In this document: piece after piece, positions 32,294-42,649 of the stretch | How the letters are laid out: each line of letters begins with the position of its first letter | How positions within the stretch are numbered: position 1 is the stretch's first letter | NCBI GenBank assembly: GCA_016169945.1 | Contig: JADLSH010000039.1 | Location: forward strand, 62,001 to 126,000 | DNA length: 64,000 bases | DNA from: Trachythela sp. YZ-2020 | Taxonomy: Eukaryota > Cnidaria > Anthozoa > Malacalcyonacea > Clavulariidae | Reading direction: 5' to 3' | The notes under the pieces: model-generated | Databases searched by the model: none | What the model saw: only the letters and a program-made list of their open reading frames with translations | What the model was told of the DNA's origin: nothing | Program-made: the position numbers and the translations under genes

Positions 32294-34740
32294 TGAACTG
32301 ACGTACGTAGAAACAAAAATTTAACATTCTACAAAACGTATTAAGGACGGCCTAACAGACGAAAAACAAACTGAACAAATATTAAAGAGAACGGAGGAAA
32401 TAAGCCGACGTTTCTCAGCACGGTGGCTGTCAAAGAATAACAAACAACGCCGCAAAACCAACAAAGGTACAAAAAGACTTAAAGACAAACATGAAGACAG
32501 AAACAATAAACCAACACAAATATCAACCTATAGGCCAACTTCAACATCAGCACGAACGAATACACAACACAATACACAAGGCCAACTTATACCTAATATG
32601 ACAACACAACCTATTTTCCCACGGGGTCCACTCATACCTAACGTAAGAACACCACATTTTACTAACAGAATTAACACCAGAATTAATCCAGCACTACAAA
32701 ACCACATACAAAATAAGGTTCAAAATTTTGTCCAACCAGCACACATCCTAAGCTATTTACAACACAACCAACAAACCAACCACAAAAGAAAATAACAATA
32801 ACTAAACCAAACTTATTCGCACACCTACAAAACAAACGAAACCAGAACAACAACAGACACAAATCTAAGAAATAATTACTCAATAAAATTAAAACACAAC
32901 GGACAGGGGACAATATAATCAACCTGTCCAACACCCCAATCTCAGAGGCAACTAAAAATATATTAAACAAAGAACTAAAATTTGTCCCAAAACCTCAACC
33001 CACTAAATATGATTCTATCTATACATCATACCTACAATATCGACGAAACATGTACCTACAATATTTTTTCAGAAATGTAAACAAAGACATTCCTAAACAC
33101 CCATTCAAAATAAAAAGCAACTTCACACCACCACTACCAGACAATATTAATCTTCTGGAATATATGTCCCTTGTACTTTATGAACTCAAAACCCCTGATA
33201 AATTGAACAACAACGATAAAAATACCAGGGTACACAACAATTTCTCAAAGACAGAAAAACAGGCTGTTGATAACCTTCGCAAAAACGATCAACTTATAGT
33301 GAAACCTGCCGATAAAGGGGGCTGTATAGTTATATGGCCTAGAGACTCCCATACAGCAGAGGCAAACAAACAACTAAACAACAAACGGAACTATACAGAC
33401 TCATCAAGACATGAACAGACCCATTTCCTCAACTGAAAACTAAATTAAACACCATTGTAAAAAGCTCTTACACTGACAAACCTATTGATAACACAACATT
33501 TAAGTTTCTCTTTATGGATAAACCAATTAGGAAACCATCATTATATTTGCTTCCTAAAGTACACAAACCTGACGTCCCGCGGAGACCAATTATCTCGGGT
33601 TGCGAGGTTCCCACCGTCAGGCTATCGGAGTATGCAGACGTTTATCTAAAACCACTTGTGCAATACATACCATCTTGCGTTAAAGACTCAACGGACTTTC
33701 CCAAACGCATTTTCCAACTTAATGATACACTACCAAAAGAATATATACTCCTTACAATAGACGTGACAAGTCTCTACACAAACATCCCCAGTGAAGAAGA
33801 AATTAACGCCTCAATCTACTAAAGAGTCACAACACTACAGAGGTAAACACACAAATGATCCGTACTGTGCTTGAACTGATACTTGAAAACAATTACTTTG
33901 AATTCAACGACAAATATTACTTACACACGAACGGGACAGCAATGGGAACAACTATGGCTGTCTCATATGCCAACATATTCATGGGAGCACTAGATGAAAA
34001 AATCCTTAAAAATGCAACGGAGGGCCTGACACCTCTTGAATGGATCAGATTTCTGGATGACATTTTCGCTATATGGTGCCACGGTGAAGCATCCTTACTT
34101 AGATTCTCCAATACATCTACGAAATACACCCGACTATTAAATTTGAATACGAACACTCCACCAGGACTGTACACTTTCTGGACACCAGAATTTACATTAA
34201 TGAACTAAACAAACTTGAATCCGACTTTTACATGAAACCAACAGATAAAACCATGCTACTATACATAACACTTCCTTTCACCCTAACACATGCAAACAAA
34301 GCATAATCTATAGCCAAGCACTACGCTACAGACGGCTAATAACAGAGGACACGACATTATAAAATCAACGCCGACAAAAACTCAAAATCAGTCTAATGAC
34401 CAGAGGTTACAACACAAATTCCATTGACAACGAGTTTACAAAGGTCGCGGAGTACACACAAAAACAACTACTTCAAAAAAACAACCTTAACAAAACATCG
34501 ACACGACCGACATTTCACATACTTCAATACTAACACAACTCATATCGGCCAAATCTTGAAAAAACATTGGCACCTTATAGAAAGCGATCCGACATTAAAA
34601 ATACTATGGCCGGACATGTCGATGGTCGCGTACAAACGTAATATAAATATTAAAGACATGCTGGTAAGCAGCAAACTTAATAAGACAGGATGGGAGAGGT
34701 AAAGACGTCGCAACACAACCATGGAGTATTTTTGATAGCA
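32294..34740 (+). pseudogene. Penelope-like retroelement reverse transcriptase, decayed
   Basis: N-terminal basic region (ILKRTEEISRRFSARW), then a palm/finger series typical of Penelope-like elements: IVKPADKGGCIVIWPRDSH, YLLPKVHKPDVPRRPIISG, ILLTIDVTSLYTNIPSEEE, TNGTAMGTTMAVSYANIFMG, WIRFLDDIFAIW (the catalytic Asp pair) and, near the end, HWHLIESDPTLKILWP. Frame breaks lie near 33436, 33822 and 34208. I find no GIY-YIG endonuclease after it, so it is either a truncated copy or an endonuclease-lacking type. Confidence 0.85.
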
Positions 34741-34939
34741 AGGGAGGATATCAAGAAAAAATAGACTGCAGAACATTTCCCGAAATATATTTATTGTTGT
34801 AAAAAGTGCACAATTTTTATGTACAATAATCGCCGCACTCGGGTGCTCACAAATATTCTCATTATTTGGTCATACCAGAGACGAACACTCCTGCGATTCT
34901 CCAACGCATGCAGACCCCACAAAAATTGTATTTAACGAG

Positions 34940-36080
34940 TAAATAACTTATATTTATTTATGTATAGCTATTGATATTTTTTGATTTCCTGCAATCTGAT
35001 CGGCTGCGTGAGCGGGCAACTTTTTACGATATTTGACCGTGGTCAAAAGAGTTATTTTTTTTGAAAATTTTTGTTTATGAAAAGGAGTGAAAAACATTTG
35101 AAAAACAAAAAATCCCCCCCCCAAAAAAATATGCTTGGATTATATTAAACTTAGTCAGTTACTCAATAGACGATGTCAAAATTTTAATCTAGCTTAAATT
35201 TTATGTTAAAAACGAAAAAAATAGTATAAATATAAACAATGTAAAGCTACGGCTTTCGGCTTGGCCGACATGCAGCATGCATCATATCTTTTGAGAATTT
35301 GCTGTGATTTGGTTTCTAAAATTTATACAAAATAACCATAACAAAAAGTCCAATTGAAAGACATTTCCTCCAAGAAAACAAGTTGAACGGCAGTGTCAAC
35401 ATGTTTTTTCATCTCAAACAGCGTTTCAAGTGTACAAAAAACAACAAATGTTTTCGATAGAGTAAAGTCGAAGCCCTACTCCAAACGGGCAGTTTTAGCA
35501 AGTTTAAACGATGAAAAACCACACAGTAAACAAAAATTGAATAAACAGGCATACCTTTTTCATCGTGTCTTGAAATATTTGGAAAATTATACTCCAAAAA
35601 CAATGCAAATTCCTATTCTTGTGCAAATTCCGAGGCAAATTCAGTTGACGGTGACTCACTACCTAGACTAGTACCGGGTTAACAAGGCGGTTTGAACACT
35701 TCAACAGCAACACGAAAACACTTGAACAGCCAAAAAGTTAGAAAAATATCACAGCTGCCATAATCTTGAGTAAAATATAATGTCAAAAGTATGTTTCCTT
35801 CAAGATTTTTGACTGCCAAGTGCCAGCTTTCAAATTTAGCAACGTGTTTTGATTAGGCAACGCCACTGATCTCGAACAACACTGGAATTTTTTATAAAGT
35901 TTCAATTTTCCATGAAGGAAAAAAATAAAAACGTTATTTACCGTTACGGTCGGTCCGTACTGAAAAATATTTTCCCTCGGCCTCAGAAGCGTCCCTCGAC
36001 CTTCGGTCTCGGGCCGCTTCTGAGACGTCGGGAATATATTTTTCCAGTACGGACCTCCCACCCTAAATAACATATATATA
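34940..36080. mobile_element. End-hairpin element, copy B
   Basis: Same plan and size as copy A: caatctgatcggctgcgtgag near the left; shared interior words (aggagtgaaa, acactggaatttt); and a right-end hairpin (35933-36070) with stem ggtccgtactgaaaaatatt against aatatatttttccagtacgg, loop gaccttcggtctcggg, ending taaataacatatatat. The stem sequence differs from copy A but still pairs. Confidence 0.7.
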
Positions 36081-36675
36081 GCAATGTCACGGCAATATCT
36101 TGTAATTATCATATATATTTACTAAAGAGTCCACAGGTTTTTTGTCTTCCTGTTCATGTTCCGTTTTAAGATTGATATTGCACAAATGCCACATATCTTT
36201 CACCACATTATACTGATTAAGACGTGTTTTAACACAGCACATCACTAATGAACATCCCACAACATTCCTACGGACTTTATCACTTGGCCTACGACCATCA
36301 TCCACACCAACCATAAACTGATATAATTATCTGATCCAATTACCACCTGACGTCATTCCTTCAGAACAAGATAATAAAAAGCAAGACCACATAAAAACCA
36401 ATATTCATTCTCGCAAACGCACACTCGTGATAAAGCAACTTATACAACGTAAGTAACAACAATGGCTGGCAGATGTGGTTTACCACCCAACAAATCATTT
36501 TGTAAGTTTTATAATATTCTATTTCAGTTTATTTTAGTATATTTTATTTTATTTTTGCATCATGTTTCCGCATTGTTCTGTTCCATAAAATCATGTACTT
36601 TTCAACCACACACTTCTTTGTTTTATTAGAACTTATCTTCTCACTTTTGTAGCAATACCAAAACATCGATTGGCC

Positions 36676-36735
36676 GCGCCCCCCCCCCCCAATATTATAT
36701 AAGGGGGGGCGGAATATCTTTCGCCCCCCCCCCAA
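36676..36735. repeat. C/G homopolymer hairpin
   Basis: A run of about 14 C, then aatattatataag, a run of G (gggggggcgg), aatatctttcg and a run of 10 C. The C and G runs can pair. Confidence 0.6.
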
Positions 36736-37009
36736 AATAAAATAATTTTCATGAAAATGATGGAAACAACTTAGTTCCCTGAACAAGCTTACTAAAAGAG
36801 GTAGATAAGACTCTGAAACGGCCGTTTCCGGCGATCTGGGGGCTTTAAATTTTTAAATTTTAAATTTTTTCGCTGGACGCCAACCATGGTGGCGCCTCGT
36901 GAGCTTGGGCCCCGCAATATTGAAGACGTTCCTACGCCCCTGTTTCGGACCCTGTGAATAAAGTATATATGAACCAAACAAACCACACCTACATGCAGTA
37001 ACTACCAAC

Positions 37010-37330
37010 AATACACAATCTATAAGACCTGTTATTTTAAGGCTGTATGATATATAGTGCAGGCTGTTCATATGCCTTTTGGACTTTCTACAGCACGGTC
37101 TAGTTTTCCGACCCTCGTGATTGTTTAAAAGCCATTTACACCATTCATTATATAATATGGTACATACATGCATACACAATTACATAAAGGACATAACATA
37201 CCAATTATTTAACGCCAGTGGAAGTTCTATTACCTATTCTTATAATACAATATAATTACATAAAGGACATAACACACCAATTATTTAACGCCAGTGGAGG
37301 TTGTATTACCTATTCTTATAATTCAATACA
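37010..37330. repeat. Dispersed tandem repeat, locus 1
   Basis: It contains taacgccagtggaggttgta, cctattcttataat and a ggactttctacagcacggtc block. It includes a local 66-bp duplication (aattacataaaggacataac ...). It is the same sequence family as 46745-47130. Confidence 0.7.
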
Positions 37331-37339
37331 GCAAGCACC

Positions 37340-38460
37340 TTCGTCCAATCTCATTCACACCAGTCTTGCCAAGGTCGGTGAAGACTTTGTGGTTGAAGAG
37401 TTTGTCAAACCTGCAGTTCTGAAGGAGATCGACAGCAATCAATTTGGAACTTTCCCAAAGTCATCCACAACACATGCGTTAATTAGCATGTTTCATACGT
37501 GAAAGAAACTGGGTCAACGGTTAGAGTTGTCCTTTTTGATTTTAAGAAATCTTTCGATCTAATCGATCATAATATCTTGATAAGAAAGCTGTCCAAACTT
37601 GTTCTTCCCCTGGAATAATGTGCTGGATAACTGATTTCCTACAAGACCGCAAACAAAGAGTGGGCACCAAACTGGGACTCTGGCTTTTTGCGATCATGAT
37701 TGATGTAGCAGGTGTGGATCTTTAAAAATTTGTGGACGATACAACGCTATCAGAATCTGTATTTAAGCATGAAGCAAGTGCCATGCAAGAATATGTTGAC
37801 GCCCCGATAAGACAGTCTCTAGCTGACAAGTTTGTGTGAAATGAAACAAAGTGTAAAGAATTACGCATATCCTGAGGAAAGACCGAACCAAATTTCGATC
37901 CTATTGTCGTCAATGAGAAATAAATCGAACTTGTTACCTCCGCCAAGATCTTAGGTCTTAACATCTCTGATGCCCTTAAGTGGAATAGGTATATCTCTGA
38001 GATTGTACGGAAGATGTCAGCTATAAACAATATTCTCTCAAACAATTGAAACGTGCAGGTCAAGCACTTTGCGACTATTACTATTCTACTTGACTTGCGT
38101 CCGTCCTGTGGCAGAATATGTTTGCCCGGATTTTTCCACAATTCTCAGCCGACATACCTATCAAACAACCTTGAGAAGCTGCAAGAACGAGCGCTTCGTA
38201 TCATTTTTCCTCAATTGTCTTACCAGAATGTCACGAAAGAGGCTGGCCTCAATTCTTCATATAGCTGAAGAGAAACTCTTACGAAAGACCTTTTTAACAA
38301 AATTTTACAAGACCCATCTCATAAACTGTATGCACTATTGCCAGAAACAAATCCGAATATCGCCAATTTGAGGAAGAAACGCATGTTTAATAGTCCAGTG
38401 TGCAAAACGGACAGATTTCGAAAGCGCTTTAATTTTATTCTATCTATCTATCTATCTATT
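37340..38460 (+). pseudogene. LINE fragment (RT to 3' end), heavily decayed
   Basis: Recognisable stretches: VLKEIDSNQFGTFPKSSTTH (RT fingers), K-F-V-D-D-T-T-L-S-E at about 37725 (the catalytic Asp pair), VRPVAEYVCP and LEKLQERALRIIFP (C-terminal block), and a 3' end made of tcta repeats (38441-38458). Dozens of stops. An old insertion. Confidence 0.75.
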
Positions 38461-38470
38461 AATATTGCGG

Positions 38471-38735
38471 ATTTTTCGAACACAAATATTCATTTCTCAT
38501 TAATTATTTGCTTTTATGAACGATTAGCAAGTTGATGCCATATTATTTTCTTAAACATCTAGCGAAAAATATGTGCCTGGTCAAAATAACCAAAGTTGGT
38601 TCGCTCTCAACGGGTAGCTCTCAGTGCTACATCAGATTCAAGTGGCTTACACGGCTGGGGCTTATTTCAACATCTATAGTTTGAAACAGATAGTTTAAAC
38701 GGCGATCGTAAGTGGTAGAGGGTATAAATTCCTGC
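38471..38735. repeat. Inverted repeat arm, left of the exon 7-9 block
   Basis: It matches the reverse complement of 40025-40337, from atttttcgaacacaaatatt to agagggtataaattcctg. It starts ten bases after the tcta tail of the LINE. Confidence 0.8.
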
Positions 38736-38883
38736 ACGTAATAACATCATTACCATTAAATAGCCCCCTAACTCCAATAAGCCCACGAATGATCTTGAAC
38801 TTATAAATAGTTGGTAAAATGTAGTTGACATAATTATTTCATGTACGTTAAATTATGAATGCATGTATATTCTTAATTTTTAG

Positions 38884-39009
38884 ATGTGGACGAATGTGTA
38901 AAAAATCCCCAAATATGTCACAGTAATGCAAAGTGTGAGTACAACAATGGGTCTTACGTCTGTCAGTGTACAGATGGGTACACAGGAGATGGCAAAAACA
39001 ATTGCACAG
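38884..39009 (+). CDS. VWDE-like gene exon 7: calcium-binding EGF
   Basis: 126 nt, phase 1-1, acceptor atttttag and donor gtatgc. It encodes one cbEGF starting DVDEC with C-x-Y-x-N-G-S-Y-x-C-x-C and [10 protein letters not shown]. It is one of the more diverged repeats, so an older duplication than exons 10-13. It lies inside an inverted repeat pair (38471-38735 and 40025-40337). Confidence 0.88.
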
Positions 39010-39138
39010 GTATGCCAGCTGTTGTATTGGAACAGCAGGAATTAATAAGATAACACGTTTCAAAAAGAATTTCCATGTATGTTCTATTTCAGGTATGTTG
39101 AGATCATTCAGTCTTTTTGGCCATACGAAACCTCACAT

Positions 39139-39147
39139 AATGTATAT

Positions 39148-39182
<35 letters not shown>
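39139..39182. repeat. TA microsatellite
   Basis: A run of about 20 TA units with one catata interruption, in the intron between exons 7 and 8. Confidence 0.9.
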
Positions 39183-39275
39183 GTGTAGGTTTAGGTCTAC
39201 GAAACGCAAAGAGTGCTCGACAACATATAGTTAGAGCAAATTATAGATTTTCGCTTACCTCAAAACTTGTCTGCA

Positions 39276-39355
39276 ACAGGCTGTTTCATCTGTAAAAGAA
39301 TCATCTGTAAAAGAATCATCAGGCAGTTGATTCTTTTACAGATGAAACAGCCTGT
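39276..39355. repeat. Perfect 28-bp hairpin
   Basis: Arms 39276-39303 and 39328-39355 are exact inverse copies (acaggctgtttcatctgtaa ... ), with a 24-base loop that repeats ctgtaaaagaatca of the left arm. Confidence 0.9.
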
Positions 39356-39663
39356 AAGGGACTATATGTTCTATCATCTTATCTACACGCCTTTTCCTTG
39401 GAAAGGCAAATTTGTATATAAATAAATAAAAAACTTGCGAAAATAGCACAAAACGACTAATCATAACACTAAGCAATTGATGATGACACGCACCATGCAC
39501 AAATGAAGCTATCACGAATAAAACGCAAATAGCAAAACAAATGCAAATACAGTATTAAGGCCAAACAACTCTAAATAGGACACGAAACGTCCGCGGGTTT
39601 AGGACAACCACTGATGAAATAGAAAAACCAGAGGAGATATATTTTTGCTTGATTTATATTTAG

Positions 39664-39789
39664 ATGTGGATGAATGTGTACAATACCCTTACGTTTGTGA
39701 TATAAATGCCAACTGCACCAACACTGAAGGAAATTATTCATGTGAATGTTTGAAAGGTTATAATGGTGATAGTCGACATAACTGTTCAG
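39664..39789 (+). CDS. VWDE-like gene exon 8: calcium-binding EGF
   Basis: 126 nt, phase 1-1, acceptor tatttag and donor gtattt. It encodes a cbEGF starting DVDECVQYPYVC, with CTNTEGNYSCEC and a GYNGDSRHNC end. It resembles the exon 10-13 group more than its neighbours do. Confidence 0.88.
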
Positions 39790-39890
39790 GTATTTCAGAA
39801 TTGCGGATTCACCCTGACTTGAGTGACTTGACAAACGTTGATAGAATCATTGATTATTTTCTATTTTCTCTCCTATTTTGTTCTATGCAG

Positions 39891-40016
39891 ATATCGACGA
39901 GTGCACTGCTTCTCCAGATGTATGCATTCAAAACGCACAATGTTCAAACTCTCTAGGATCTTACGTGTGTCAATGTAGGGTGGGCTACTCGGGTGATGGG
40001 TACAACAACTGTACAG
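39891..40016 (+). CDS. VWDE-like gene exon 9: calcium-binding EGF
   Basis: 126 nt, phase 1-1, acceptor tctatgcag and donor gtattg. It encodes a cbEGF DIDECTASPDVC...CSNSLGSYVCQC...GYSGDGYNNC. The preceding intron is only 101 nt, and a downstream inverted-repeat arm begins nine bases after its donor. Confidence 0.88.
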
Positions 40017-40024
40017 GTATTGAT

Positions 40025-40337
40025 CAGGAATTTATACCCTCTACCACTTACGATCGCCGTTTAAACTATCTGTTTCAAACTATAGATGTTGAAATAAGCC
40101 CCAGCCGTGTAAGCCACTCGAATCTGATGTAGCACTGAGAGCTACCCTTTTGAAATAAGAATTAACTATATAATTGTGATTAGTAAATTTTATATAATAT
40201 TATAAGAACCAACTTTGGCTATTTTGACCATGCACATATTTTTCGCTAGATGTTTAAGAAAATAATATGGCATCAACTTGCTAATCGTTCATAAAAGCAA
40301 ATAATTAATGAGAAATGAATATTTGTGTTCGAAAAAT
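40025..40337. repeat. Inverted repeat arm, right of the exon 7-9 block
   Basis: Partner of 38471-38735. It is longer because of an AT-rich stretch of about 50 bp at 40150-40205 that the left arm lacks. It starts nine bases after the exon 9 donor. Confidence 0.8.
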
Positions 40338-42240
40338 GGTCGTATGAAAAGTAACGGAATCCATCTTTCATGCCAAATAATTTTCAAAGTAATAATACTC
40401 ATAGAATAATTTAAGTCTTGTTATAAAGCTCTGATTACTGTATCTTTAGTACAAATAATACCGCGCCAGAAGACAAATTTAGCAGAACGCATCAGTTTTA
40501 TATTTGCCACATAAAAGAAAGTAACAAGAACTATTTAACTATTTATCGACCAGTGCCTAAGATTTTTCAGCTTCATATCTTCGGTTCAGTGCATGTTATG
40601 TAGATGACAATACCACCGTTCGATTCAGCGTTTTACGATCTCTTTAGAGAAGTAAATTGTGTTTGTTTAAAACGCTATGCGACCGATTTAGCCCCTTGTA
40701 AACACTCTGAATTTGTTTAGTTTACAAATTAACAAAAATATAAACTATTCAAATATTAATTTCGCTTTCCTACCTTTGATTTAACTAAATACCACCATTG
40801 GATAGATATTGAAAATCTCTTTATAATGAATCCATTTTGTTTATATTACGAGATAATCTAGCCCTTTTATGGCAATTCTCGTGAAAATGCTTTCTTTGTT
40901 GCCACGCCGGTATTGTCGGCGCACGCTCGGACAACTTCGGAAGCTAAATCTCCTGGATATTTGCACCCTATCGGCTTGAAAATACCGGAAATCGATTCCT
41001 CGTGATGTAATTGCTTATATGGCGGATTTTCATTGGTTTATAGCAATCAACACTGACCTTATATGGATTTTCGTAATTTATATCGCGTGCGGGAATTAAT
41101 TTCAAGATTTCGGTCATTTGTATGCCAATTTCAAAAAAAATAAAATAGTTCTACTTCTTCAAAGGCAATGAAACTTCCAACAATATTCCCTATTTCATGG
41201 GCTGCAACCTTTGTGGAATATTGCTCAGCAAATGCTAAATCCTGTTCTGGCAATTCAGATTTAATTTTATAATTTTTGGATAATTTATGAACATGTCTGC
41301 AAATTAATTTGGATATGTAATATGAACCGGGATAAACCACATATCATTTTAAAGAGGAATTCATAAGCTATCGAATGACGCATGTCCTGTTGCTATAAAG
41401 TAAACACGCCTGGATATATTTACATTTGAAACAACTGATCGTAAATACAGCGCTTTTACGTCAGACTATACTGCTAAATCGATTCCAAAAACTCACAGAT
41501 ATTATCTCCATTCATTGCCTGTCGAACTGCGCCATAAGTTGGTCATCGCAAGCTTAAATTGTTTAAGCCAGGGTTAGCAGAAAATTGAAAGTATTGCATA
41601 GGAAGCCGTGGTTACTTGATTATAATTGATACACTATCTGCTAGAGCGTACTGTTTTAAGACTGTACATTGCCGATGTTTCGTCACAAACGGAGGAGACC
41701 ACTGACTAATATTGGGAGCAGACTGATTGGGTTTGGAATTGAAATGGATTATGAGTAATTGACCTCCCGCTTTTGGTATTACTCGAAAGAGAAACAGGGA
41801 TCTTGTTCAATATTGCTAAATTTGGTCTCGTTTGTCGTAAACCAAAGATTATTGCAACAAACTGTCCTGTATTACACGTACTGCCCCTTTTTGGTAAAAT
41901 AATGATACTGTAACATACTCATGCATATACATACAAAGTGAATGTACATTTTCCAGTCTTACTCTTGGATGCAAATTGAACTGAACAAGTCGTATATAGC
42001 TTCATGGGTAAAAAATTGTTTATCAAGATATATTATCTCTAAATTTTAACGTACTTAAAATAATTACAGTTAGATCTAATTACGGTCGGAATGGATCTAA
42101 TAGCCTAATGCAGCATCAACTCGTAACCTGAGTTACTTGTTGCTATTACTTATTAAAGGCGGAGTTGTTTGACTAATTAATATTAATTAAGTACAACCAT
42201 GAAGAAAATATTAGGGAGCTTTAGATTTGACTACGACGAC
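40338..42240. other. Intron sequence, no gene seen
   Basis: No exon, ORF or repeat that I can support. A 69-codon minus frame at 41131-41340 has no recognisable motif. Confidence 0.5.
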
Positions 42241-42482
42241 GAGTACGACTACGACTACGATATTTTTCCGTTAAATATCTGCTACTACAAACTTGTTATC
42301 ATTCCCTCTTCGTAACAGTGCATCTTTATAATAACAGTTGAGCCAAAGCTAGAAGAGTACGTAATAATATAGCTACTTTATATAATTGGGCAATTGATAA
42401 TTTTACAGTTAAAAGTACAAACATTATCACTATTTTGCCATTTTGTACAAAAAAAATAGAAGAAATATACGATAATACGGCC

Positions 42483-42540
42483 GGTTGCGTGTTACCATGG
42501 TTAAAGCGATCAACTGAGTACTTCATGTTACAATAACTTT
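42483..42540. repeat. Dispersed short repeat, inverse copy of 255-315
   Basis: Contains ttaccatggttaaagcgatc and acttcatgttacaataactt. The same words occur inverted at 255-315 (taacatgaagtact, aaccatggtaacacgcaa). Probably one end of a further MITE family. Confidence 0.5.
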
Positions 42541-42649
42541 TGGGGAGTTTAATTGCAGGTTGCGTCAAGGTTGCGTCACATGTATACCTTTGTAAACACA
42601 TTACAAATGACTGATGAAAATGCTAAATGCTGTAACTCTGCTTCTACAA

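Noticed and set aside
36853..37179. Minus-strand frame similar to one at 46835-47077
   Set aside because: The likeness follows from the shared DNA repeat. No codon-position bias is visible, and the frame crosses repeat borders.
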